Program-made: the position numbers and the translations under genes
Source: Rhodothermia bacterium
GTDB taxonomy: Bacteria > Bacteroidota > Rhodothermia > Rhodothermales > JAAAOL01
Length of the DNA stretch: 47,132 nucleotides
Assembly: GCA_030428385.1 (NCBI GenBank)
Contig: JAUIDY010000037.1
Span: forward strand, 1 to 47,132
Direction: 5' to 3'
In this document: positions 9,800-20,753 of the stretch, one piece after another
Layout of the letters: every line of letters begins with the position of its first letter
Numbering within the stretch: the stretch's first letter is position 1
Notes under the pieces: generated by a model
Told to the model about the DNA's origin: nothing
Seen by the model: the letters and a program-made list of their open reading frames with translations, nothing else
Databases searched by the model: none

Positions 9800-12094
9800 C
9801 TAAAAATCCTTGCTGCTGATCTCCAGGTCGCCAGAATCGGCGTACCAGCCGTCTTCGAAAAGCGTGATGTTGACCCTGCCCAGCGGCGGTACCTGAAAGC
9901 TGCCGTCGTAGTCCAGCCACACCGACACACGGCACTCGTCGTACAGCCCGCTCAGCCCGCCTTCGGGCAGGGGCACGCGGATGAAAGGTCGCTTGTCGCT
10001 GCCCACGCGGACGATGCCCGGCCTCGTGGAGATCCGCTGCTTGATCACGGGGGCCGAGATGAGGGAACTGGTCCGGTGCCGCCGGTACGTCCATTTGGTG
10101 TGGATGACGGATGTCTCCTTGAGTTGCCCCACCACCATCTTCAGGTTAAACGGCGACCGGTAGTCGCCCTCAATCGAAAACGCCGACAGCAGGTTGCGCA
10201 TCACCTTGAGTTGCGTGTCGAGGTCCCAGTGCTCGTAGTTTTCGATGGCCCAACTGCCGCCATAGCCCGAATCCAGATATTTGGAGCCAAACTCGGAGTG
10301 GCTGATGAACAGTTCCAGTTCGCTGTCCGCCGCCACGATGCTGATGACGCCGCCCACGAGCGCCGCGATGGCCCCAAATATCGCCAGCGGCGTGCCCAGC
10401 GACGACACGCCCGCTATCACCAGCACGCCACCGAGCGCACTGGCAAACGACCCCGTTGCGGCGAGCAGGAAGCCCGCCATCCGGTCGTAGTCGCCGCGCC
10501 GGGCGGCGGCATCGGCGTCCCACACCGACAGGATGGTGTCGAACAGCGCCGTGACCACCCCCACCCGCTTAATCGCCTGCTCCGCAATCTCGGACGTGGT
10601 GAGCAGGCCCGCGACGGTATTTACCGTGCTGACGGTGGACGCCACATACCCGAACGCATCCCGATACAGCGGCAGGCCGTTCTTCCGGGCCGTCTCCTTG
10701 ATGGTGCTGAGCGAAATCCCATAGTTGATAACAGCAACAAGCCCGCCGAGCCGGTCGAGGATTTTTGACCCTTCGAGGGCAACGATGGACGAATGAATGC
10801 TGCCCGGCGTGATCTCGACAAAGAGGAATTCTACCTGAAACCGCCGAAACAACGAACCCGAACTCTGGCGCAAAACGAATGACTTCAGGGTTTTCCCCAC
10901 GGCCACCGTGCCACCGAGCAGGTATTCCAGCGACTTCGTCAGCCGCCTCGCGGCAGCGGTATCGTGCTGTTTGATGTAGACGCCCACCAGGCTTTTAAAA
11001 ATGCCGAGGCACGACCCCGCCGCCTTCTGGATCACCTTAAACTCGGTGCTGGTCGCCGCTTTGTCCTTGAAGGCATATTGCTGAATCAGGTGATTGGGGT
11101 TGCCCGCGGCTTCGTTGAGCAGCCACGCGGCGAATGCCTTGCCCGGACCGCTTTCGGTGATCCGCTCCACGCTGGCGTCGTAATACGCGAGGAAGCGCGG
11201 CATGTCCGCTTCTTCCTCCACCCGATACAGCGCCTCCGTGATTTCCATCCACTCGCTGCGCAGCCACAGGCACAGCGGCGAGGCGGCGCGGTTGATCGCC
11301 CGCACTTTGCGGTTGACCTGTTTCTGGTGGTCCAGCAGCACATCATACAACTGCGAGAAGCCCCGGCTGCTAAAATCATCGCCGATGGCATCCTTCACCT
11401 CGTCGCTGCTCTCCACAATCGCCTTGATCCCCTCGGCCAGCACCTTGCGCTTGAGCCGTTGCTGCACCCGCTCCTGCGTGCGCGACGGCTGCCCGTCGTA
11501 CACGGTGGTATAATTCAACAGGTCGTCGCGGGACTGCTGAAAGCGGTGGTTCAGGTTGATGGCGATGGTAAACGGGTCCATCACCGGCAGATGCCACGCC
11601 CCGTTATAGCTGAGAAACTCCTCGTCCTTGCGCAGGGCATACCCCGGTTTATCCTGAATCCAGTCGTGTAATTGCTGAATGGCCGCGTTGGTCAACCGGA
11701 TACGGCTGACGAAGGCGTGGTAATACACCGCCTGCCCGTTCACGGTATGCGGCCATTGCAAGTCGGACAGCACATTGCCAGAAGCGGCACCGGGGCGCTT
11801 GTCCCGGTCGAGGTTGTATGTGTCCGGATCAATCGGCGTCATGCTGATGACGTTGTTGATATCCGTATCGACCCAGAACTCCAGAAAGAGGCGCGAAAAC
11901 GACTTGGTGGTCCAGAAGACGTAGACCCACTTTTTGCGGATGAACTGAAAGGCCTCGCGGTCCGTCAGATTGGATTTTCGATCCGGGTTGAAGTTGGGCA
12001 CCCACGGCCGTGCCAGCCCGCTCGCGTGCCGGTACTCCCTCCACTCGACAAGCCGAAACCGGCGGCTGGTATCTTTGGCTTTTTTCGTTTCCAT
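9800..12094 (-). CDS. VasX-like putative pore-forming effector
   Basis: 764 residues, third gene of a three-gene minus-strand module. The N-terminal part has KKWVYVFW followed by LFLEFWVD and, further on, LPVMDPFTIAINLNHRF, which resemble the 'GYVYVF...' and 'DPIGIATELN' blocks of T6SS effectors of the VasX/BTH_I2691 type. A central all-helical region follows. Near the end come two adjacent hydrophobic helices (FLLAATGSFASALGGVLVIAG and, after a short turn, LAIFGAIAALVGGVISIVAA), then LELFISHSEFGSKY, matching the 'LELWLRHSxFG' block seen after the membrane helices in that family. A beta-rich tail of about 130 residues ends the protein. Function inferred: membrane-depolarising toxin delivered by a contractile system. 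No immunity gene is obvious. The assignment rests on remembered motifs, not a search. Confidence 0.55.
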   Translation of the reverse strand: METKKAKDTSRRFRLVEWREYRHASGLARPWVPNFNPDRKSNLTDREAFQFIRKKWVYVFWTTKSFSRLFLEFWVDTDINNVISMTPIDPDTYNLDRDKRPGAASGNVLSDLQWPHTVNGQAVYYHAFVSRIRLTNAAIQQLHDWIQDKPGYALRKDEEFLSYNGAWHLPVMDPFTIAINLNHRFQQSRDDLLNYTTVYDGQPSRTQERVQQRLKRKVLAEGIKAIVESSDEVKDAIGDDFSSRGFSQLYDVLLDHQKQVNRKVRAINRAASPLCLWLRSEWMEITEALYRVEEEADMPRFLAYYDASVERITESGPGKAFAAWLLNEAAGNPNHLIQQYAFKDKAATSTEFKVIQKAAGSCLGIFKSLVGVYIKQHDTAAARRLTKSLEYLLGGTVAVGKTLKSFVLRQSSGSLFRRFQVEFLFVEITPGSIHSSIVALEGSKILDRLGGLVAVINYGISLSTIKETARKNGLPLYRDAFGYVASTVSTVNTVAGLLTTSEIAEQAIKRVGVVTALFDTILSVWDADAAARRGDYDRMAGFLLAATGSFASALGGVLVIAGVSSLGTPLAIFGAIAALVGGVISIVAADSELELFISHSEFGSKYLDSGYGGSWAIENYEHWDLDTQLKVMRNLLSAFSIEGDYRSPFNLKMVVGQLKETSVIHTKWTYRRHRTSSLISAPVIKQRISTRPGIVRVGSDKRPFIRVPLPEGGLSGLYDECRVSVWLDYDGSFQVPPLGRVNITLFEDGWYADSGDLEISSKDF

Positions 12095-12140
12095 GAATCA
12101 ATGATTGGCTTAGGTATCTATTCGAATCCTCGAAACGAGC

Positions 12141-12170
12141 TGTCATCCTGAACTTGGTTCAGGATCTCGT
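12141..12170. repeat. Palindromic repeat end, copy 3 (short form)
   Basis: TGTCATC followed by CCTGAAC (12147-12153), TTG and GTTCAGG (12157-12163), then ATCTC. This is the same plan as the left ends of the elements at 5448 and 7838: TGTCATC, hairpin, GATCTC. No right end is visible. It lies in the gap between two genes of the effector module. Confidence 0.6.
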
Positions 12171-12213
12171 AGGTATCACGCTTCTCTTTTGAAGTAAGAA
12201 GACGGGCGGCCCA

Positions 12214-13710
12214 TCAGAAATAGAGATGCGGGTCTTTGAAATAGGACGAGGGCGGCTCGTCGTCGTCGTGATGGGCCAGCACCGGGTCGTTGGAGACGGG
12301 CTCGATGTGCGGCTCCGGCTCGTCGGGTTCGCCTCGTTCCAGGTCAACCACGAGCAACGGCACCGGGGTGTCGGGGCCATGTAATTCCAGTTCCCCGAAC
12401 GGGACATGCTCGAAGAGCGGAATCCGGATTTGCGGCGTCATGAAGTGGAACAGCGAATAGTCCAACCCCGGCACCACGCCCTCAAACCGGAGCACGGTGC
12501 GCTGCTCATCGAACGTGGTGGCCTGCTCGCCGTGCACCACATGGTCGATGGCGCCGTCGTGGCTGATGAGTTGATAACAATCGGGGCTGTCGTGGCGGCC
12601 ATCGGGACCGTCGGGCGCGTCGAACAGGATCTCGACGATGGCCAGCGGCGGATGCTCGCAGCCACACTGCCGCGCGATGCTGTCGTAGAAGCTGCACCGG
12701 AAGCCAGACGTAAAGCGCGGCTCCGGCTGCGAGATTTGGCGGTGACACGGCGCGAGGTTGCCGAACTGGCACGGCAGGTTGGGCAGCCGGTCGGGGTGAA
12801 ACAGATACAGCGTGACGCGGCGGTTGATTTCGTTGGCGAGGTCGGTGGCCTCCACGGGGTTAAACTCACCGCAGCCCATGTGCTTCGGGTCCATGAACCG
12901 CTCCGGCCCAAGCTCGATGTCGTGTTTGCCCGTCATGTACGCCTGGAACAGCGCCGTGCGCGTGATCGGCCCGGCATCGCCGTCTTCCGCGAGCCCCTGG
13001 TCGGCCTGAAACTGGCGGACGGCTTCGGTGGTGAGGGGGCCGTAGTCGCCGTCCGTCGCCCCGGCGTCGTAGCCGAGGTCCAGCAAGATCGTTTGCACCA
13101 CCCGCGTGCCCCAGCCTTCTTCCTGATACAGCGCTTCCCACGCCTCGGCGTCGTTGGTGATGAAGGCGTAGACGCTGCGGGCACGGCGCTCGCTGAGGGC
13201 TTTGTTGTACGCCTCATCGCCCACACGGTCGGTGTGGCCGAACACCATCACCTGCGCGTTGGGGTGCGCCCGGAGTTCTGCTTCCAGCACCTGTAAATAA
13301 TCGACGACGGACGGGCGCAGGAACGACGTGTCGAACCCAAACGTGACGCCCGGCACCGAGCAGCACGCCATAAACTGCGGCGGGGCCTTTTTGCGGCGCA
13401 CGCGGATGCGGTAGGTGGTTCTCAGCGCGAGGCTTTTTTCCTCGAAGCGCTGCGGGATGAACAGCGGCTGGCGCGGCTGCACGTCGGCGGTGATGACAAA
13501 TTCGTTGCCGCCGTTGCGGGCATACGCCCCCAGTTCATCGCGCAGGTGCTCGTTGATGGTGGCGGCTTCGTCGGTGCCCCAGTTGTAGCGGGCCAGTTCC
13601 TGCCACGTGATCGGGTTGCCCGCTTCGTTTTCGCGGGCCACGATGTCGGCCAGCGTGTCGCCGTCCTGCGGCGTGTAGCGCTTCGCGCGGTTTCTGTTTT
13701 CAAATCCCAT
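12214..13710 (-). CDS. LysM/OmpA/peptidoglycan-binding protein of an effector module
   Basis: 498 residues. Domains in order: LysM-like region at about 10-90 (YTPQDGDTLADIVAREN, WQELARYNWGTDEAATIN, LFIPQRF); OmpA-like domain at about 120-185 (FGFDTSFLRPSV, VMVFGHTDRVGDEAYNKALS, ERRARSVYAFI); a peptidoglycan_binding_1 domain at about 198-258 (VVQTILLDLGYDAGATDG, AVRQFQADQGL). A cysteine-rich conserved region follows (GCGEFNPVE, NRRVTLYLFHPDRLPNLPC, FRCSFYDSIARQCGCE). There is no signal peptide, which is unusual for a wall-binding protein and suggests export by a non-Sec route. This domain string is known to me from myxobacterial-type proteins near VgrG genes. It starts 4 bases after the upstream gene ends, so they are co-transcribed. 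Confidence 0.75.
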   Translation of the reverse strand: MGFENRNRAKRYTPQDGDTLADIVARENEAGNPITWQELARYNWGTDEAATINEHLRDELGAYARNGGNEFVITADVQPRQPLFIPQRFEEKSLALRTTYRIRVRRKKAPPQFMACCSVPGVTFGFDTSFLRPSVVDYLQVLEAELRAHPNAQVMVFGHTDRVGDEAYNKALSERRARSVYAFITNDAEAWEALYQEEGWGTRVVQTILLDLGYDAGATDGDYGPLTTEAVRQFQADQGLAEDGDAGPITRTALFQAYMTGKHDIELGPERFMDPKHMGCGEFNPVEATDLANEINRRVTLYLFHPDRLPNLPCQFGNLAPCHRQISQPEPRFTSGFRCSFYDSIARQCGCEHPPLAIVEILFDAPDGPDGRHDSPDCYQLISHDGAIDHVVHGEQATTFDEQRTVLRFEGVVPGLDYSLFHFMTPQIRIPLFEHVPFGELELHGPDTPVPLLVVDLERGEPDEPEPHIEPVSNDPVLAHHDDDEPPSSYFKDPHLYF

Positions 13711-13714
13711 GGTT

Positions 13715-14317
13715 TTATGCGGCTAGGTCTACCACTTCCCAGACTTCGTCGTCGATGAGTTGCTGCACGTCCACCGTGCCGGGGTCGAGCCCTTCCAAAA
13801 ACACGGTCCCGTCCGGGCGCGTTGTGAAGGTCTGCACCCGTCCGCCCGGCAGCCGCAGCTTCAGGTCCACGTCCTCGATGGGCTGACCGGTGTCGTCGTC
13901 CAGCACCTGAAAGATGATCCAGTGCGTCTCCACTTCGGGTTCTTCGGGCACCACCGGCGGCGGTGCTTCGGGCGGCGCAGCAGGTGCAGCGGGGCGATCC
14001 CCCGCGCTTTTTCCGTTGCCGCCGCTGATCATATAGGCACGGTCTTCCGGAATCACCAGCAGGTGTCCGCTCACGAGTTGGTGCGCGAGGTTTTTCAGCA
14101 CGTATTCGTCGCGCTTCACGGGGCCGAGCCCATAGGCCTGCCCATTGGTTTGGAGCGTGCGAAAGGTAGACCGGCTCGATGGTGTGCGCGAGGTGCTGCG
14201 CAAAAAACGCAGGGCGGCCTCTTGGTCGCGGAAGGTGCGGGCCACCTCGCCAGGACGCAGGGTACGGCGGCGCACGAGGCGGTACGTTCGGGTCGATGTG
14301 CGAAGAAGTCGTTCCAT
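13715..14317 (-). CDS. Small protein with carboxypeptidase-regulatory-like domain, first gene of the effector module
   Basis: 200 residues from the ATG at 14317; an in-frame upstream ATG would add 21 residues of unlikely sequence. The N-terminal half is basic and helical (RTYRLVRRRTLRPGEV). A section VLKNLAHQLVSGHLLVIPED follows, and then a proline/alanine linker (about 120-140). The C-terminal domain has HWIIFQVLDDDTGQPIEDVDLKL-type sequence with DGTVFLEGLDPGTVDVQQL and ends DDEVWEVVDLAA. This beta-sandwich domain is the carboxypeptidase regulatory-like type that often accompanies VgrG/LysM genes in contractile-injection loci. It probably acts as an adaptor or structural part of the module. 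That role is inference. Confidence 0.65.
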   Translation of the reverse strand: MERLLRTSTRTYRLVRRRTLRPGEVARTFRDQEAALRFLRSTSRTPSSRSTFRTLQTNGQAYGLGPVKRDEYVLKNLAHQLVSGHLLVIPEDRAYMISGGNGKSAGDRPAAPAAPPEAPPPVVPEEPEVETHWIIFQVLDDDTGQPIEDVDLKLRLPGGRVQTFTTRPDGTVFLEGLDPGTVDVQQLIDDEVWEVVDLAA

Positions 14318-14424
14318 GATGTGCAAAAGAAAGAAGGGCCTTTGTCGATACACACACCAAACCGCCGGATCAGGGATCATGGTCGGGGAAAAAAAGAGGG
14401 CCCCCTTCCCGATCCTGTGTTTTT

Positions 14425-14436
14425 TGTACCTTGTTC
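14425..14436 (+). promoter_or_regulatory. Possible Bacteroidota-type -7 element upstream of the sigma factor
   Basis: TGTACCTTGTTC contains TACCTTG (14427-14433), close to the TAnnTTTG -7 box of Bacteroidota. The same 12 bases occur at 38024-38035 before a glycosyltransferase gene. No good -33 TTG lies at the expected distance here, so confidence is low. Confidence 0.25.
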
Positions 14437-14512
14437 CCTCAAACGAGCGGGCCTTCTTACCACCCCACGCACAACCTCTCCGATTTCATTTCCACTGCTG
14501 TTCCAATAAAAT

Positions 14513-14573
14513 CTGTCTCTCCTAAAGTTTAGAAGAGACAGACAACAAAGCGAGCGTAGCCGAGCGTGTTGTC
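14513..14573. repeat. Two adjacent hairpins upstream of the ECF sigma gene
   Basis: CTGTCTCT (14513-14520) pairs with AGAGACAG (14534-14541). Sharing its last base, GACAACA (14541-14547) pairs with TGTTGTC (14567-14573). Both stems are perfect. They lie in the 310-base gap between the effector module and the sigma factor, about 55 bases before the sigma start. They could be a regulatory leader, a bidirectional terminator or a small repeat. No clear T-run follows. Confidence 0.45.
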
Positions 14574-14627
14574 GGAGAGGTCCCTTTCTCCTAAAAGCCC
14601 GCCCTCGGTTTTTTGAAGAAACGCACC

Positions 14628-15215
14628 ATGCCGCCTTCCGAGAACATCACGGCCTTGCTGAGTGCGGCGCGCCACGGAGACCGCGCGGCGCTGGATGCGC
14701 TGTTTCCGCTGCTTTATGACGAACTGCACCGGCTGGCCGGGTCGCAGCGCCGCCAGTGGCACGGCAACTACACCCTCAACACCACCGCGCTGGTGCACGA
14801 GGCGTACCTGAAGCTCGTGCGCCAGGACGACGCCACCTGGAAAGACCGTGCCCACTTCTTCGCGATGGCGGCCAAGGCCATGCGGCACATCCTGATCAAC
14901 TACGCCCGCGACAAGCAGACCCAGAAGCGCGGCGGGGCCCACGAACGAGCGTCGCTGGCCGAGGTGGACCGGCAGGGGCTGGGGGCGATGTCGGAAGAAG
15001 CGATGCACGACCTGCTGGCGCTGGACGACGCCTTGCAGCAACTGGAAGCCCTGCATCCCCGCCAGAGCCAGGTGGTGGAATGCCGCTTTTTTGCGGGACT
15101 TTCGGTGCAAGAAACCGCCGAAGCCCTCGCCATCTCCACCGCCACCGTCAAACGCGATTGGCGGCTCGCCAGCATCTGGCTGTATCACACCCTGGGCACC
15201 CCGCTCCCTTCCTGA
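14628..15215 (+). CDS. ECF sigma factor of the TIGR02999 type
   Basis: 195 residues from the ATG at 14628; a TTG at 14613 would add five residues. Region 2 is seen as FPLLYDELHRLAGSQRR, then ALVHEAYLKLV and HFFAMAAKAMRHILINYARD, the signature of the sigma-70 X6 (TIGR02999) group. Region 4 has VVECRFFAGLSVQETAEAL and ISTATVKRDWRLA, the helix-turn-helix that reads the -35 site. These sigma factors are typically encoded directly before a TPR serine/threonine kinase and lack a classical anti-sigma factor, as here: the kinase starts 9 bases downstream. The pair is divergent from the effector module. Confidence 0.93.
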   Translation: MPPSENITALLSAARHGDRAALDALFPLLYDELHRLAGSQRRQWHGNYTLNTTALVHEAYLKLVRQDDATWKDRAHFFAMAAKAMRHILINYARDKQTQKRGGAHERASLAEVDRQGLGAMSEEAMHDLLALDDALQQLEALHPRQSQVVECRFFAGLSVQETAEALAISTATVKRDWRLASIWLYHTLGTPLPS

Positions 15216-15224
15216 CCCGCGCCG

Positions 15225-18077
15225 ATGTCTCCCGAACGCTGGCAACAAATCAGCACCCTGCTCTCCGACGCGCTCGACCAGCCTCCGGAAGACCGCGATG
15301 CGTTCCTTGATGCCGCCTGTGACGGCGACGACGCGCTGCGAGCGGAGGTAGAAGCCCTTTTGCAGGCCGCACCCGGTGCGGACCAGTATTTCGATGACCT
15401 CGCGGACAAAGCTCTGCTTCCGCTCACGCCGCTGCTGGCCGCCAACCTCGATCCCACCGCTACCGTGGGGCCGTACCGGATCCTCGAAGCCATCGGGCAA
15501 GGGGGTATGGGGCAGGTTTTTCTGGCCGAGCGGGCGGACGGGCAGTTCGAGCAGCAGGTGGCGCTCAAGATTATCAAGCGCGGCCTCGACACCGACCGGG
15601 TGCGGCAGCGGTTCTTGCGCGAGCGGCAAATCCTAGCCCGCCTGCACCATCCCCACATCGCCAAGCTCCTCGATGGCGGCATCACCAACGACGGACGCCC
15701 GTTTTTCGTGATGGAATACGTGGACGGTGCTCCGCTGACTACTTACTGCAACCAAAACCATCTCACCATCGACGCCCGCCTGTCACTGTTCATCGAGGTG
15801 GGGCGGGCGGTGCAATACGCGCACCGCAACCTGATCGTCCACCGCGACCTTAAACCGAGCAACATTCTCGTCAAGGAAGACGACACGGGCACGCCGCACG
15901 TCAAGCTGCTCGATTTTGGCATCGCCAAGCTGCTCGAAGCCGACGACGCAAACCTGGCCCTTACCCAAACCGGCTTGCAGGTGATGACGCCCGCCTATGC
16001 CGCCCCCGAACAGGTAACCGGCGACCCCGTGACGACCGCCACCGACGTGTACGCGCTGGGGCTGCTCTTGTACGAACTGCTCGTCGGCTCGCTGCCGCAT
16101 CAGGCCACAGGCACGGCTGCCTTGGCCCAGGCCATCACCGACTCCGAGCCGCCCCGCCCCAGCACGCTCGTCCAGCAATCCCGCACGGTACGCCGCGCCG
16201 ACGGCTCCACCGAAACCATCACCCCCGACGCCATCAGCGCGGCCCGCCGGATGAGCACGACGGCCTTGCGGCGGCGGCTGGCAGGCGACCTCGACGTGAT
16301 TGTGCTGGCGGCCTTGCGCAAAGAACCGGAGCGCCGCTATGCCTCGGTTGATGCGCTGCTCGAAGACGTACAGCGCCACCTGCACGGGCTCCCCATCACC
16401 GCCCGCCCCGACACCATGCGGTACCGGGTGGGCAAGTTTATCCAGCGGCACCGCTGGGGCGTAGGCACAGCGGCCGTGATGGCGCTGACGGTGTTGCTCG
16501 GCTTCGCCACCACGCTATGGCAGGCCCGCATCGCCGCCACCGAACGCGACGCCGCGCAGCAGCAGGCGGCCCGCGCCGAAGAAGTCACCGAGTTCCTCAT
16601 CGGCATCTTCGAGATGGCCGACCCCAGCGCCGTGATGGGCGACACGCTCTCGGCTCGCGAGATCCTGGCTGAAGGCATCGAACGGGTGCAGCAGGATCTC
16701 CAGAATCAGCCCGAAACCCAGGCACAGCTTCTCGATGCGATGGGACGTGTGTATATGAGCATGGGCGAGACCGACCAGGCCGCACCGCTCCTCGAACAGG
16801 CCCTTACCCTCAAACAATCCCTGTATGCCGCTCCGCATCCGCAGATTGCCGAAGCTTTTCAACACCTGGGCACCCTTCGCCATAACCAAGGTCGTTTTGA
16901 AGACGCCGAGCAGATGTACCGGCAATCCCTCGACATGTATCACGTGCTGGTGGGGCCATCGCACCCCGACATCGCCCAGAGCATGAACCGGCTGGGACGC
17001 ATGCAGCTTAACAAAGGCAATCTCGCCGCCGCCGATTCGCTGCTGACCACCGCCCTGACGATGCAACGCGCCACGCTGGGCACGGTCCACCCCGACATCG
17101 CCACCACGCTGAACGACCTGGGGCTGGTGCGCAATAACCAGAACCGCCACGATGACGCGGAGCGGCTCTACCGCGAAGCCCTGGCGATGCACCAGCAACT
17201 CCACGGGGCCGAAAGCCCGAATGTGGCCGGGACGATGAACAACCTCACCGTCTCGCTGATGAACCAGAAGCGCTATGCCGAAGCCGAGGCGGTGGGGCGG
17301 CAGGCGCTTGTGCTGCGGAAGAAGCTGCATGGCCCCGAGCACCCGTCCGTGGCCCGCATCACCAATACGCTGGCCGTGCTGTTGATGAACCAGCAGAAAA
17401 ACGCCGCCGCCGATTCGTTTTTTGTCACCACCCTCGCGCTACGCGAGCACCTCTACGGCACCGAACACCCCAGCTATGCGGCGGCGCTGTATAACCGCGC
17501 GGTGCTGCGTACCCGCATGGAGGACTATGCCACAGCAGAAACCGTCTATCGCGAGGTGCTGAGGCTCCGCGAACAGGCCTACGGCCCGGTCCACATCCGG
17601 GTCGGCGTGACCTTGTTGGGGCTGGGGGTAACCCTCAAGCAACAAGGCCGCCTCACCGACGCCGAGGCCGCGTACCGACGGGCCCTTTCGATCTTTCAGG
17701 CGACCTACGACGCGCCGCACCGCAACGTGGGCAACGCCCAGGTGGGGCTTGGCGAAATCGCCTTTCGGCGGGGGCACTACACCGAGGCGGTGGCTGTGCT
17801 GCGCGAGGCGCTCGTCACCCTCGTTCCGGCGTATGGCGAAGACCACCTGCAGACCGTCTATGCCCGCAGCGTGCTGGGCGCCTCGCTGGTGCCGCTGGGG
17901 CAGTACGAAGAGGCCGAGATGCTGCTTCAGGCCGCCTACCCCATCCTGCAAAACCAGCGGGGCGACACCTACTGGCTCACCCAACTCACCCGGCAGGCCC
18001 TACACGACTTGTATGTGGCCTGGAACAAGGGTGAGTTGGCCATTCCCTTTACGGCTTCTTCGGACAGCACGCCCTGA
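15225..18077 (+). CDS. Membrane-bound serine/threonine protein kinase with TPR repeats
   Basis: 950 residues. A short N-terminal helical part (1-80) is shared by kinases paired with TIGR02999 sigma factors. The kinase domain covers about 84-385: glycine loop GQGGMG at 91-96, catalytic lysine K115 in VALK, HRD at 206-208, DFG at 230-232 and APE at 260-262, so it should be active. A single membrane helix at about 411-431 places the kinase in the cytoplasm and the C-terminal half outside. That half is a long row of TPRs of the kinesin-light-chain type, about 42 residues each (for example HPDIAQSMNRLGRMQLNKGN). It is likely a signal receptor controlling the upstream sigma factor. The 9-base gap indicates an operon. 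Confidence 0.93.
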   Translation: MSPERWQQISTLLSDALDQPPEDRDAFLDAACDGDDALRAEVEALLQAAPGADQYFDDLADKALLPLTPLLAANLDPTATVGPYRILEAIGQGGMGQVFLAERADGQFEQQVALKIIKRGLDTDRVRQRFLRERQILARLHHPHIAKLLDGGITNDGRPFFVMEYVDGAPLTTYCNQNHLTIDARLSLFIEVGRAVQYAHRNLIVHRDLKPSNILVKEDDTGTPHVKLLDFGIAKLLEADDANLALTQTGLQVMTPAYAAPEQVTGDPVTTATDVYALGLLLYELLVGSLPHQATGTAALAQAITDSEPPRPSTLVQQSRTVRRADGSTETITPDAISAARRMSTTALRRRLAGDLDVIVLAALRKEPERRYASVDALLEDVQRHLHGLPITARPDTMRYRVGKFIQRHRWGVGTAAVMALTVLLGFATTLWQARIAATERDAAQQQAARAEEVTEFLIGIFEMADPSAVMGDTLSAREILAEGIERVQQDLQNQPETQAQLLDAMGRVYMSMGETDQAAPLLEQALTLKQSLYAAPHPQIAEAFQHLGTLRHNQGRFEDAEQMYRQSLDMYHVLVGPSHPDIAQSMNRLGRMQLNKGNLAAADSLLTTALTMQRATLGTVHPDIATTLNDLGLVRNNQNRHDDAERLYREALAMHQQLHGAESPNVAGTMNNLTVSLMNQKRYAEAEAVGRQALVLRKKLHGPEHPSVARITNTLAVLLMNQQKNAAADSFFVTTLALREHLYGTEHPSYAAALYNRAVLRTRMEDYATAETVYREVLRLREQAYGPVHIRVGVTLLGLGVTLKQQGRLTDAEAAYRRALSIFQATYDAPHRNVGNAQVGLGEIAFRRGHYTEAVAVLREALVTLVPAYGEDHLQTVYARSVLGASLVPLGQYEEAEMLLQAAYPILQNQRGDTYWLTQLTRQALHDLYVAWNKGELAIPFTASSDSTP

Positions 18078-18153
18078 ACACCGGGGAAGGACGAGCGTTT
18101 GCTACTCCGCTCGCAACCCGTGGGCTGCTTATGAAGATCCGACCCTTTTCGCC

Positions 18154-18657
18154 ATGTCCAACCCTGCCGATGATGCCCGTACCGAAGCCGCCGTGTGGCA
18201 GGCGATGGTGCTGTTTTCGACGTTGCAGACGGCCGCTGATGTGTGGCAATCGACCAAGGAGCGACGGGCGGGCCATGACCCCAGCGAACAGGAAGAAGCC
18301 ACCTTCGTGCGGGGTTATCTGCGCGAAAGCCTTGGCGAACTGCAAGCCTTAGCGATGGGCCTGCGCGCCAGCCTGATCGCACGGGAAGACGCCGGACGCA
18401 TCGCGGCGCTGGTGCGGCGGTTCAACGACCTGAGCATGCTGCATCGCATCGCCCGGTTGTTACACGTCATCCACCAACGGATGCTGAGTTTGTACCCCGC
18501 GCTGGACGCTGCTTTGGTGGAAGATGCCCGGGTGCTGCAAACATTCGCCTCGGCGTTGCTAGACCAAACCGGCGACGCCTTTTTGGAGCAGGCCGAAGCG
18601 TTTGCACACGATGTATTGCGCTTCTGCGGCGACCTCCACCGGGCCGTGTGGCCCTGA
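18154..18657 (+). CDS. Hypothetical helical protein
   Basis: 167 residues from the ATG at 18154, 76 bases after the kinase gene. The predicted sequence is almost wholly alpha-helical and leucine/alanine rich (LRESLGELQALAMGLRASLIARED, in part), with no signal peptide, membrane segment or known motif that I can see. It may belong to the sigma-kinase operon. The longer in-frame opening that starts at 17749 inside the kinase gene is not real, because it overlaps the TPR region out of frame. Confidence 0.6.
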   Translation: MSNPADDARTEAAVWQAMVLFSTLQTAADVWQSTKERRAGHDPSEQEEATFVRGYLRESLGELQALAMGLRASLIAREDAGRIAALVRRFNDLSMLHRIARLLHVIHQRMLSLYPALDAALVEDARVLQTFASALLDQTGDAFLEQAEAFAHDVLRFCGDLHRAVWP

Positions 18658-18767
18658 TGTCGCCGGAAGTTTGTATTTTCGGGCAAGCAGACCCACACAC
18701 CCTGCCGTTCGAGATGTCAGGGCCTGAACCCAACAGGCGCCCCACGCGTTCAAGATTGGCTTTCTAA

Positions 18768-20753
<1,986 letters not shown>

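Noticed and set aside
12406-13296. Plus-strand open frame of 296 codons opposite the LysM/OmpA gene
   Set aside because: Shadow of a gene with identifiable domains on the other strand.
9800-14317. A complete type VI secretion or extracellular contractile system
   Set aside because: No sheath, tube, baseplate, spike, PAAR or AAA+ ATPase gene is present; only effector-type parts are seen.
17749-18153. In-frame upstream extension of the 167-residue hypothetical gene
   Set aside because: It would overlap the last 110 codons of the TPR kinase out of frame; the ATG at 18154 after the kinase stop is the sensible start.
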